Assembly: GCF_039503195.1 (NCBI RefSeq)
Contig: NZ_JBCJKP010000001.1
Location: 744,001 to 808,000 of the forward strand
Source of the DNA: Streptomyces mirabilis
GTDB taxonomy: Bacteria > Actinomycetota > Actinomycetes > Streptomycetales > Streptomycetaceae
Direction of reading: 5' to 3'
DNA: 64,000 nt
Positions 34,379 through 42,277 of the stretch are shown piece by piece. Position numbers and translations under genes: made by a program. The first letter of the stretch is position 1. Each line of letters starts with the position of its first letter. Under the pieces are notes generated by a model that was not told where the DNA came from, did no database searches, and was given only the letters and a program-made list of their open reading frames with translations.

Positions 34379-35070
34379 TCAGCCGAGGTCGAGCAGTTCC
34401 TCGTAGAAGCCGCCGAACTCGCGCGCCAGGTCGACGAGGTGGATCTCGAGGATCCAGTGGCAGCGGCGCCCGGCCTTGTCGGTGCGTCGCAGCGGGGTGT
34501 CATTGCCCGGCGCGACGTACGACTCCACGTCCGCTCCGTCGATCGTCTCGTGCGGGAACTCGCCGACCAGGTGTCCGGCGTGCCAGCCGCCCAGTTCCCA
34601 CCCCGCGTCGGTGGCAAGCCGCTCGACCTCGGCGTACAGCCGCTTGCCCGTGATGTCCGGGTCGCTCTCGAAGAAGCGTCGCCCGGCCGCGAAGACCTCG
34701 GGCAGGTCGTCACGCAGCCGCTGCTTGACCGGGTCGTCACCGAGGACGAAGGTGCGCCCGAAGTCGGCCTCGTACTCCTCGAAGAGGGGCCCGAAGTCGG
34801 CGAACACGATGTCGTCCGCGCCGATCACCCGGTCCGGCGGGTTCTCCCGGTAGGGCTTCAGCGTGTTCGGGCCCGAGCGCACGATGCGTTTGTGCCCGTG
34901 ACGGGTCGTGCCGAACAGTTCGTTCGCCAGGTCCCGGATCCGGTCGCTGACCGCCCGCTCGCCCTCCCCCGGTGCGACCAGCCTCGCTCCTCGATCTCCG
35001 CGAACAGCCGCTCCGTTTTCGCCTGGGCATCCAGCAGACGTGCGGCGCGCGTGAGTTCGTCATCCGCCAT
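34379..35070 (-). pseudogene. M24-family (creatinase/Xaa-Pro peptidase-like) protein, one frameshift
   Basis: The ATG at 35070 starts MADDELTRAARLLDAQAKTE and RLFAEIEERG. Near 34985 one base is missing, after which the homology continues in another frame as ELFGTTRHGHKRIVRSGPNT, ENPPDRVIGADDIVFADFGP, FGRTFVLGDDPVKQRLRDDL, HAGHLVGEFPHETIDG and CHWILEIHLVDLAREFGGFY. These are the M24 pita-bread fold motifs with the metal-site residues. The intact product would be about 230 residues. A single indel makes a sequencing error possible. Confidence 0.8.
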
Positions 35071-35119
35071 GGGGCCGACCGTAGACATGTGAATCATCGT
35101 CCGGCAAGCGGATTCGGCA

Positions 35120-35330
35120 CGGCTGCAGCCGCTGCCAGGACCAGTCGTGGCCCTGGTCGCGGTCGTAGCGAAGCCTGCGGTGCAGTCGGTCGGGGCTGGC
35201 GTACAAGAACTCGGTGCTCTCCGGGACCAGGCGGTATCCGGTCCATCCGGCAGGGCGCGGCACCGGTTCGGTCCCGGCGAGCAGTGCACGCGCGCCCTCG
35301 TGCAGGCCGAACTGGATCTCGCCTCCGCCG
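35120..35330 (-). pseudogene. Pyridoxamine 5'-phosphate oxidase C-terminal remnant
   Basis: GWTGYRLVPESTEFLYASPD, RLHRRLRYDRDQ and WSWQRLQP match the C-terminal signature of PdxH-like flavin oxidases (W.GYRL.P..VEFW.G.PDRLH.R..Y). The first two thirds of such a protein are not found in frame upstream. The segment lies just beyond the 5' end of the broken M24 gene. Confidence 0.55.
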
Positions 35331-35554
35331 ACCTGGGCGCCTTCTACGACAGCATCGGCTACGTCGCCCGGGCGTCGTCGACCCGGTACGTGACGTCCTT
35401 CTGCGAGTCCACGATCCGGTTCGCAGGTGTGAGCTTGGCTTTGGCGCCCGTGCCCGGGGCCACGAGGCGCTCGAATCGACGGCCCTTCATGGTTCCCTGC
35501 TTCGCGTGCCCCCCTAGAGGCGAGTCCACGCCGCACCTGCGGCGGGAGGGCAGG

Positions 35555-35569
35555 TACCCCCAGGGGGTA
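35555..35569. promoter_or_regulatory. CsoR-like copper operator
   Basis: TACCCCCAGGGGGTA is a perfect 15-bp palindrome around one central A, matching the TACCC...GGGTA shape of Streptomyces CsoR (copper-sensing repressor) operators. It lies 45 bp upstream of the DUF6153 ATG and would control that gene and the multicopper oxidase. CsoR itself is not in the window. Confidence 0.65.
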
Positions 35570-35614
35570 AGATGGCGATTCGGGCGTCCGGTGCGCACGG
35601 TGAAGGTGGAGCTC

Positions 35615-36043
35615 ATGGGGATACGGACAGCGCACAGCGGCGGTACAGCCGTTCGTTGTGTGTACGGGGTGCTCCTCGCCCTGTGCGTCGCGCTGGCCGT
35701 GCTCGTTCACCATGAGATATCCGGGATGACCGACTCGCCGATGTCGGCCACAGCCCACGCGGCCATGCCGGGCCCAGCCCATGACGCTCACGTGCTGCCG
35801 GACGGCGCGGCGTCGTCCGTCTCGGACGCATCCACGCACAGTCTCGGCGACAGCGGGTGCGCCATGCCCGGCATGCAGCACTGCAGCTCGGCGAGCGTCA
35901 CCACCGTGCATCTCGCCATACCGGGGCGGAGCGCGTTCGATCCCTCGGCCGATCTCCTGAGGGCCTTGTCCGGACGCGCACCGGGCTCCGTGGCGAGCAG
36001 AGCTCCGCCCGATCTGTCCGTCCTCTCTCAACTGCGCATTTAG
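35615..36043 (+). CDS. DUF6153-type small membrane/exported protein, copper-linked
   Basis: The 142-residue protein has an N-terminal hydrophobic helix (VYGVLLALCVALAVLVHHEI) followed by a Met/His/Cys-rich exported region: SGMTDSPMSATAHAAMPGPA, SGCAMPGMQHCSSASV and a C-terminal LSVLSQLRI. This composition suits soft-metal binding outside the membrane. ATG 35615 follows a GGTGGAG site. It lies behind the CsoR-like palindrome and 75 bp before the multicopper oxidase, so a role in periplasmic-side copper handling is inferred. Confidence 0.72.
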   Translation: MGIRTAHSGGTAVRCVYGVLLALCVALAVLVHHEISGMTDSPMSATAHAAMPGPAHDAHVLPDGAASSVSDASTHSLGDSGCAMPGMQHCSSASVTTVHLAIPGRSAFDPSADLLRALSGRAPGSVASRAPPDLSVLSQLRI

Positions 36044-36118
36044 GCCGCGCCGGACGGCGCGCGATGTGCCGTCCCTCCGCGACCGCATCGGCAGTTACGA
36101 CACAGAGGACACCACGTC

Positions 36119-37744
36119 ATGAACAGCATCAACCGTCGCTCCGTCCTGCTCGCCGGGCTCGGAGCCGCCGGAACCGGCGCCCTCGCCGCCTGCAGTGGCG
36201 GCTCCGGCAGCACCGGATCCGGCAGCGGCGACTCCCTGGTCAGCCCGACCGCCCCGGCGGTCGCCGCCGCCGAGAAGAAGCGCACGAGCAGTGGACGGCA
36301 GCGGAAGCTCACCCTGACCGCGGCACCCGCGATGATCGACCTGGGCGGCGGCGTCATGCCCCGGACCTGGGCCTTCGACGGCCGTACGCCGGGCAGGGAG
36401 GTACGCCTCTCCGTCGGCGACACTCTGATGGCCGAGCTGTCCAACCAGCTCCCGGACAAGACGACCACATCAATCCACTGGCACGGCATCGCCCTGCGCA
36501 ACGACATGGACGGCGTGCCCCCGGCCACGCAGACCGCGGTCCGGGCCGGGTCCACCTTCACCTACAGGTTCATCGCCGACGCTCCGGGCACGTACTTCTT
36601 CCACCCCCATGTCGGCGTCCAGCTCGACCGTGGTCTGTACGCCCCGCTGATCGTCGAGGACCCCAAGGAGCCTCTGTCGTACGACGACGAGTGGGTCGTC
36701 CTCCTCGACGACTGGGTCGATGGCGTCACCGGCACCCCCGACGAAGTCTTCTCCGAGCTCAAGCTGGGCATGGCCGACATGAGCCGCATGGACATGAGCA
36801 GCAGCCCGAGCCCCAGCAGCTCGGACAGCATGGGTGACATGGGCGGGATGGACATGGGCGGTTCCGCCTCCCCGTCCGCCTCGGCCTCCTCCGGCGGCAT
36901 GTCCAAGAAGTTCATGCTCATGGGCGCCACCAGCAGCCTGCTCGGCGGCGACGCCGGTGACGTGAAGTACCCGCACCACCTGATCAACGGCCGCGTGGCG
37001 GCCGACCCGGATGTCTACACCGGCAAGCCCGGCAGGAAGGTACGGCTGCGCATCATCAACGCCGGCTCGGACACCGCCTACCGGGTCGCCCTCGGCGGCC
37101 ACAAACTGACCCTCACCCACACCGACGGCTTCCCCGTCCGGCACCAGGAGGTGGACGCCCTGCTGGTCGGCATGGGCGAACGCTACGACGTCCTCGTCAC
37201 CCTCGGCGACGGCGTCTTCCCGCTCGTCGCCCTGGCCGAAGGCAAGAACGCCAACGGCCTGGCCCTGATGCGCACGGGCTCCGGAAGCGCACCGAAGGCG
37301 TCCGTCCGTCCGCAGGAACTCGACGGCATGATCATGACGGCGTCCCAGCTGCGGGCCGCGGACGATGTGCGTCTCAAGTCGGCGAAGACCGACGTCACAC
37401 ACCAGATCAAGCTGACCGGCAACATGATGAAGTACAACTGGGCCATCAACGGCACGCCGTTCGACATGAAGAATCCCGAGGCGCACCCGATCGTCATCGA
37501 GGAGGGCCAGCGGGTACGGCTCGACTTCGTCAACACGACCGAGATGTGGCACCCGATGCACCTGCACGGCCACACGTACCAGCTCGGAACCTCCGGGCCG
37601 CGCAAGGACACCGCGATCGTGCTGCCCAAGAAGACGGTGTCCGTGTTCCTCGACGCCGACAACCCGGGCCAGTGGATGATGCACTGCCACAACGCCTACC
37701 ACGGCGAGGCCGGGATGATGACGAACGTGGCCTACAAGGCCTGA
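36119..37744 (+). CDS. Multicopper oxidase (three-domain, exported lipoprotein)
   Basis: The 541-residue protein starts with a twin-arginine-like NRR signal and a lipobox (LAAC, Cys25). The copper motifs are in order: IHWHGIAL and FFHPHVG (first trinuclear pair, near residues 120 and 160), HPMHLHGHTYQL (near 480) and MMHCHNAYHGEAGM (near 520, type 1 site). A Met/Ser-rich insert lies between them (DMSSSPSPSSSDSMGDMGG, about residues 221-255). It probably oxidises Cu(I) or phenolic substrates at the cell surface. It follows the DUF6153 gene behind a CsoR-like operator. Confidence 0.95.
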   Translation: MNSINRRSVLLAGLGAAGTGALAACSGGSGSTGSGSGDSLVSPTAPAVAAAEKKRTSSGRQRKLTLTAAPAMIDLGGGVMPRTWAFDGRTPGREVRLSVGDTLMAELSNQLPDKTTTSIHWHGIALRNDMDGVPPATQTAVRAGSTFTYRFIADAPGTYFFHPHVGVQLDRGLYAPLIVEDPKEPLSYDDEWVVLLDDWVDGVTGTPDEVFSELKLGMADMSRMDMSSSPSPSSSDSMGDMGGMDMGGSASPSASASSGGMSKKFMLMGATSSLLGGDAGDVKYPHHLINGRVAADPDVYTGKPGRKVRLRIINAGSDTAYRVALGGHKLTLTHTDGFPVRHQEVDALLVGMGERYDVLVTLGDGVFPLVALAEGKNANGLALMRTGSGSAPKASVRPQELDGMIMTASQLRAADDVRLKSAKTDVTHQIKLTGNMMKYNWAINGTPFDMKNPEAHPIVIEEGQRVRLDFVNTTEMWHPMHLHGHTYQLGTSGPRKDTAIVLPKKTVSVFLDADNPGQWMMHCHNAYHGEAGMMTNVAYKA

Positions 37745-37767
37745 CGTTCTCCTCGTGCCACCTGGAC

Positions 37768-37781
37768 GGGCCCGTCGGCCC
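37768..37781. promoter_or_regulatory. OsdR/DevR-like box downstream of the multicopper oxidase
   Basis: GGGCCCGTCGGCCC is a good copy of the recurrent motif, but no intact gene starts nearby; a broken solute-binding protein gene follows. It may be a relic. Confidence 0.33.
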
Positions 37782-37797
37782 ACCGGTCGCGTTGCTG

Positions 37798-37826
37798 CCC
37801 GTTCCTCGGCATTGCCGAGGAACGGG
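37798..37826 (+). terminator. Hairpin after the multicopper oxidase
   Basis: Bases 37798-37811 are perfectly complementary to 37813-37826 around a single central base; the effective loop would be about 5 nt. It lies 54 nt after the oxidase stop. Confidence 0.6.
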
Positions 37827-38387
37827 TCGACCGTGCGGCCCTCGGCAAGGGCCCCAAGGACTCCGACGAGGCCAACCCCCCGCAGGCGGACGTCATGGCC
37901 AAAGGGAAGGTCGCCCAGGTCATCTCGACACCCGGCGGCGCCAACCTCGTCATCCAGAACAACCCGGCTCTGAAGGGAAAGCTCGGCTTCTTCCCGATCC
38001 CGGGGAGGCCGCCGACAAGCCCGGCGCGGTCTTCACCGGCGGCTCCGACCTCGTCAACCCCACGGCGTCCACCAAGCAGGACGCGGCCTACACCTTCGTC
38101 AAGGAACTCACCGGCGACACCTGGCAGAAGAAGCTCGCCGTCGCCATGAGCTACGTCCGAACAAGACCACCCTGGCCTCCGCGGTCGCAGCCGACCCCAC
38201 TGCCGCGGCCATGACGGTCGGCGCCGCCCAGGGCCACGCCACACCCCACACCCCAGGCTGGGCCGCCGTGGAGGCCAAGGACCCGATCAAGGACTACATG
38301 ACGGCCGTCCTCACCGGAGGCGACATCCAGGAGAAGGCCGCCACCGCGTCCGAGGCCATCACCGCGGCCATGAAGCCCGGCTCCTGA
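37827..38387 (+). pseudogene. Sugar ABC transporter substrate-binding protein, C-terminal remnant
   Basis: Three frames carry successive parts of a family 1 extracellular solute-binding protein: ANLVIQNNPALKGKLGFFPI, then DKPGAVFTGGSDLVNPTAST and YTFVKELTGDTWQKKLAVAM, then NKTTLASAVAADPTAAAMTV and KDPIKDYMTAVLTGGDIQEK, ending at TGA 38387. The N-terminal half, including the lipobox, is missing. Such proteins bind oligosaccharides for ABC import. No permease genes are near. Confidence 0.78.
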
Positions 38388-38655
38388 ACCGTCCACGCAC
38401 CGGAAGGAGGAGCGACCAGGTCCTCACACCGGCGCAGGTCGCCGCCACGGTGACGGCGTACCGCGGCGCGGGCACCACGTTCGAGGACACCGTCCCCAGC
38501 AGCTGATCCCATCGCCCGATGACGAAAGGCCGGGGCGACCGCACACCCGGCGCGCAGGCACGCACCGGGTGCGCGGTCCGCCGCCCCGATCGCACCGGCC
38601 GACGGCGAGTGGCCCACCCTCTGAGCCTCCTCAAGTCGCTTGGCGCGCGGAGAAC

Positions 38656-39012
38656 ATGGCAGTCAAGCTGATCCCCATGACAGGAATCACGGGACTGAGC
38701 AAGAAGAACAACTTCGTGCTGGCCATCCGGGACGCGGACGTGGTCGCGGCGACCCTGCGCCGGGCACTGGCCGAGGCCTCGCCGGAAGAGCGCCTCGGTC
38801 TGGAACGCGCTGCCGCGCTCGTCGAGTCCACCGCCACAGCCACCGAGACCCAGCTGCGTGCCCGCTGGGTCCGCTCCCGGCTGGCCGACGTCGGCTTCAC
38901 CGGAGACATCACCTCGGTCGCGGCGGTGCGGGCGCTGCGCCAGGCGGAACCCAAACTGAGCCTGCTGGCGGCGGTGCAACTGCAGAAGGAGGCAGTGGCC
39001 CATCCGGAGTGA
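38656..39012 (+). CDS. Hypothetical cytoplasmic protein
   Basis: The 118-residue protein is largely helical by composition (VVAATLRRALAEASPEERLG, ATATETQLRARWVRSRLADV, AAVQLQKEAVAHPE), with no signal or membrane segment. ATG 38656 follows a GGAG site and codon use is typical. No family is recognised. Confidence 0.55.
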   Translation: MAVKLIPMTGITGLSKKNNFVLAIRDADVVAATLRRALAEASPEERLGLERAAALVESTATATETQLRARWVRSRLADVGFTGDITSVAAVRALRQAEPKLSLLAAVQLQKEAVAHPE

Positions 39013-39066
39013 TCCGGCAGCCCCCTGACACGCGGGGAACGGAGGCTGCCGGAGATGCTGCGCTGC

Positions 39067-41955
39067 TCAGGAGGTGAGGTAGCAGGTTTTGCTCACGCCC
39101 GGCAGCGGATCGGTCCCGAACGCCGCCGTCGTGCAGCCGGTGCCGCCGGTGAACGCCTTGTAGAGGAAACGGCCCCGGGCGCCGTAGGCGACGGTCTGCT
39201 GTCCGCTGAAGGCGCACGTGCCGCCTTCGGCGGAGCAGGAGGTGCCGTAGCCGACCGGGCCGCCGGTGGCGGTGTAGCAGGCCTTCGACTCGCCGGGGAT
39301 CGGATCTCCGAACGTGGCGTCGGTGCACGGGGTGTCGCCGGTGGCCGCGATCGTCGTGAACGCGCCGAAGGCGCCGTATGTCACCGGCTGCCCCGCGGCG
39401 GCCGGGCAGGTGCCGTTCTGGTCCGCGCACTTGGTCCAGCCACCGGACGGTCCTCCTGCGGACGCCACGTAGCAGGACTTGGCCACTCCGTCGATGGGAT
39501 CGCCGAAGTGGGCGTTGGTGCAGGCGACGGACCCGTTGGTGACCTGGTGGACGAAGTTGCCGTTGGCGCCGTAGACGACGTCACGGTTGTAGCCCGGCAC
39601 GGCGCAGGTGCCGCCCTCCGCCGCGCAGACGGTGTATCCGGGCGGGCCGCCCGCGTCGGCGACGTAGCAGGACTTGACGAGATTCGACGCCGGGTCGCCG
39701 GCGAAGGAGTCGTTGGTGCAGGCGGTGCTGCCGGTCACTGTTGTGTACGTGTAGGTCCCAGCCCCGTAGGCCACCGAGCGGGTGCCGCTGAAGGAGCAGG
39801 TGCCGCCCTCGCCCGCGCACCGGGTGAAGCCCGCCCGCAGCGCGCCGGTAGCGGGATCGGCGGGTGGCGACGGATTGCCCAGTCCGGTGGCGGTCACGGT
39901 GTAGCCGCCCGGGGTGACGCCGGTGAGGTAGACGTAGGTGTCGTCCTGGCTCGCGCCGGTGATTCCCGAGGTGGGTGTGAACGTTCCGTTGCTCCAGACG
40001 ACGGTGCCGTTGACGGACACCGAGAGGTTGCCGCCGCCGAACTTCGGGACGCCGATGCGGCCGGTGGTGCCTGCCGGGCTGGTGAGGTGCGCCGAGTACG
40101 TGCCGGCGGCCGGGTCGCGGGACCAGGAGGCGTTGACGGCGCCCTGGGGCAGGGTGATGCGGCCCTCGGCGCTGGTCAGGTCGCCGGGGTGCGGGACGAA
40201 GCGGTACGTGCCGGTCGCGGACTCGGGTGCGGTGCCGAGCACGTCGAAGGTGAGCGTGGAGGTGGGCGCGGTGGACCAGCCGTGGGCCAGGCTCATGAAC
40301 GAACCGCCGTAGGCGAGGCCGCCGTCGGCCTTGATGCCCTCCCAGAAGGTGCTCTTGGTACCGATGTCGCTGGTGAGCATGTGGCCCCAGGTGCGGCGGA
40401 TCTGGTCCAGGGCGGTGTAGTCGTCATGGGCGGTGAAGCGGGCGTTGAGCTCCATGCCGCCGGTGAAGGGCGACACATTGCCGCCCCATTCGGGGGTCGT
40501 GGGGCCGTAGATGCCCCAGTTCTTCCCGAGCCCCACGATGACACTCTTCGACTTGGCCGCGGAGTCGGTCAACCCGTACCAGACGGCGAGCGAGTTGCCG
40601 TCCTGCGGGTACAGGCCACTGGTCGGGTTGTCCTTGTACATGCCCTTCGCGGCGTCCCACAGCAGGGAGTTGGCCGCCGTCTTGATGGCGGCCGCCTTGC
40701 TGTTCCAGCTCGCGGCGAGCGCGCTGTCGCCCTCGACCGCGGCCAGGGTGGCGCCGCCCTTGAGCGCGGCGTACAGCAACGCGTTGGCGGAGATGTTCTC
40801 GCCGCCCTGGCCGACCCGGGCCCAGTCCTGGGTGCGCGTCACGTTGAGCAGGTTGTTGCCGTCGATCTTGTTGGTGATGAAGGCCATCCCGCGCTTGTAG
40901 CCGGCCCATTCGGAGTCCAGCCACGCCCGGTCGGCCGAGTAGGTGTAGTACGTCGACGTCCCCAGCAGCGTCCAGGTGTGGTATGTGTCCGAGCCGGTGA
41001 GGTTGAACGGCGGTCCCGACCAGGGGATTTCACCTTCCGCCGACTGCGCGTTGTACATCGTGGTGAGCGCGTTGCGGGTCGAGACGAGGTCGTTGGAGTA
41101 CGCGTACTGCGTGGGTACGGCGATGCCCATGTCGCCGGGCCACACCGTACGGTCGCGCTTGGCCCCGTCGACCAGGACGGAGTCACCCACGCCGACGGTG
41201 GCGCCGTTGTCCCACGCCGAGGACGGCGGGGGCCAGGCGCGGCCCTGGTGGGGGGCGATCGTGTTGAGCTGCACGGTGTACGCCCCGGCATACCAGATGC
41301 GGTTGAGAAGGTCGTCGCTGGAGGAGAAGTAGTTGGCGTAGTCGGCCGGGTCGGCCTTGCCCGGAGCCGCGGTGAAGTTGAGACTGACGCCCGTGAGATC
41401 CACCCAACCCGAGGTGTCCAGGAAGACCGTCAAGTAGCGGAAGCCACCCCGCTGCTGAGCGGTGGGCACCGTGTAGGTGCCGTTGGCGGAGGCCGTGGCG
41501 TAGAGCGCCCCGTCCTCGCCGTCGCGTCCGCTGCTGCGGTCGCTGTTGTTGCCCACGTACAGGGACGACTCGCTGAAGGCCAGGCCGACGCGCTGGCCGC
41601 TGTCGCTCGTACTGCCGAAGGACAACGTTGTCACGCCGCCGACCTCTTTGCCGAAGTCGAGGGTGACGGCCGACTGCGAGCCGGAGATGCGCGTCGGCTG
41701 ACCGCTGAGGACGTTCTGCGGGTTCGCGACACTGCCGGACGTCCGGTGGATCGCGGTCGGCTTGAGGGTGCGCGAGGTCGGCGAGTAGTTCAGGGCGTCA
41801 AGGGTCGCCTTGCCGAGCCCTGTCGCTGGCGACGAGGTGGCCGCCGATGTGGCCGGCGCGGGAGCCATGAGCAGTGCGGCGGCCACCATGGTGGCGAGGC
41901 CGAGTAGGCGCCCTGGGCGGGGCGTTCGGATCAGCACGGGGCGGCGGCGCCGCAT
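39067..41955 (-). CDS. Secreted alpha-L-rhamnosidase-like glycoside hydrolase with four C-terminal repeats
   Basis: The 962-residue protein has a signal peptide (LLGLATMVAAALLMAPAPAT). A beta-sandwich follows (VTLDFGKEVGGVTTLSFGST), then an (alpha/alpha)6 barrel with GH78-like features (RIWYAGAYTVQLNTIAPHQG, DRTVWPGDMGIAVPTQYAYS, GEIPWSGPPFNLTGSD, SLAVWYGLTD, WGHMLTSDIGTKSTFWEGI) and a further beta domain. The last about 230 residues are four cysteine-rich repeats, listed separately. ATG 41955 follows a GGGAGG site. A palindrome about 37 bp upstream suggests LacI-type sugar control. Activity on rhamnosides is inferred from fold motifs, and related activities are possible. Confidence 0.85.
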   Translation of the reverse strand: MRRRRPVLIRTPRPGRLLGLATMVAAALLMAPAPATSAATSSPATGLGKATLDALNYSPTSRTLKPTAIHRTSGSVANPQNVLSGQPTRISGSQSAVTLDFGKEVGGVTTLSFGSTSDSGQRVGLAFSESSLYVGNNSDRSSGRDGEDGALYATASANGTYTVPTAQQRGGFRYLTVFLDTSGWVDLTGVSLNFTAAPGKADPADYANYFSSSDDLLNRIWYAGAYTVQLNTIAPHQGRAWPPPSSAWDNGATVGVGDSVLVDGAKRDRTVWPGDMGIAVPTQYAYSNDLVSTRNALTTMYNAQSAEGEIPWSGPPFNLTGSDTYHTWTLLGTSTYYTYSADRAWLDSEWAGYKRGMAFITNKIDGNNLLNVTRTQDWARVGQGGENISANALLYAALKGGATLAAVEGDSALAASWNSKAAAIKTAANSLLWDAAKGMYKDNPTSGLYPQDGNSLAVWYGLTDSAAKSKSVIVGLGKNWGIYGPTTPEWGGNVSPFTGGMELNARFTAHDDYTALDQIRRTWGHMLTSDIGTKSTFWEGIKADGGLAYGGSFMSLAHGWSTAPTSTLTFDVLGTAPESATGTYRFVPHPGDLTSAEGRITLPQGAVNASWSRDPAAGTYSAHLTSPAGTTGRIGVPKFGGGNLSVSVNGTVVWSNGTFTPTSGITGASQDDTYVYLTGVTPGGYTVTATGLGNPSPPADPATGALRAGFTRCAGEGGTCSFSGTRSVAYGAGTYTYTTVTGSTACTNDSFAGDPASNLVKSCYVADAGGPPGYTVCAAEGGTCAVPGYNRDVVYGANGNFVHQVTNGSVACTNAHFGDPIDGVAKSCYVASAGGPSGGWTKCADQNGTCPAAAGQPVTYGAFGAFTTIAATGDTPCTDATFGDPIPGESKACYTATGGPVGYGTSCSAEGGTCAFSGQQTVAYGARGRFLYKAFTGGTGCTTAAFGTDPLPGVSKTCYLTS
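39070..39835 (-). repeat. Four tandem protein repeats of about 57-62 residues in the rhamnosidase-like enzyme
   Basis: Each repeat contains a C-x3-5-GGTC (or NGTC) start, a V-x-YGA turn in the middle, a C-T core followed by FGDP or F-x-GDP, and a closing K-[ST/A]-CY. Examples are RCAGEGGTCSFSG, VCAAEGGTCAVPG, KCADQNGTCPAAAG and SCSAEGGTCAFSG. Four cysteines per repeat would allow two disulfides. A carbohydrate-binding role is likely but is an inference. Confidence 0.75.
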
Positions 41956-41991
41956 GGGTACCTCCCGGGTCTGGATGCGGGAACGAGGTTC

Positions 41992-42005
41992 TTGAATCGA
42001 TTCAA
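41992..42005 (-). promoter_or_regulatory. LacI-type operator palindrome
   Basis: TTGAATCGATTCAA is a perfect 14-bp palindrome with the central CG typical of LacI-family operators. It lies 36 bp upstream of the rhamnosidase-like ATG; a partial repeat (AATCGAT) follows. The cognate repressor is not in the window. Confidence 0.6.
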
Positions 42006-42277
42006 ATCGATCGTTGACGAAAGCCTGGGGCTCATGAAGCGGTGGGTGTGCGAGGCGCCTCGCCGAAGTTCCACCGATGATGTGCGCCCCACAGCGGGGT
42101 GTCAACCCGTCACAGCCGACGTGAACCACCCCCGGAATCACTCCCGTTGGAGACATTGACAGTCCCCCACCAAGCCGGTTCACTGCCCCCCGGGCAGGTA
42201 TGGACCAGCACCCGTCCCCCGCCCGGCTCAGTGAGACCCAACCGGCGTCCCCCACCCTGAGATCGAGGCGAGTTCCG

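Noticed and set aside
42156..42184. A TTGACA-N17-TTCACT promoter for the GH76 gene
   Set aside because: The -35 is good but the -10 matches TATAAT at only a few positions, so it is too weak to annotate.
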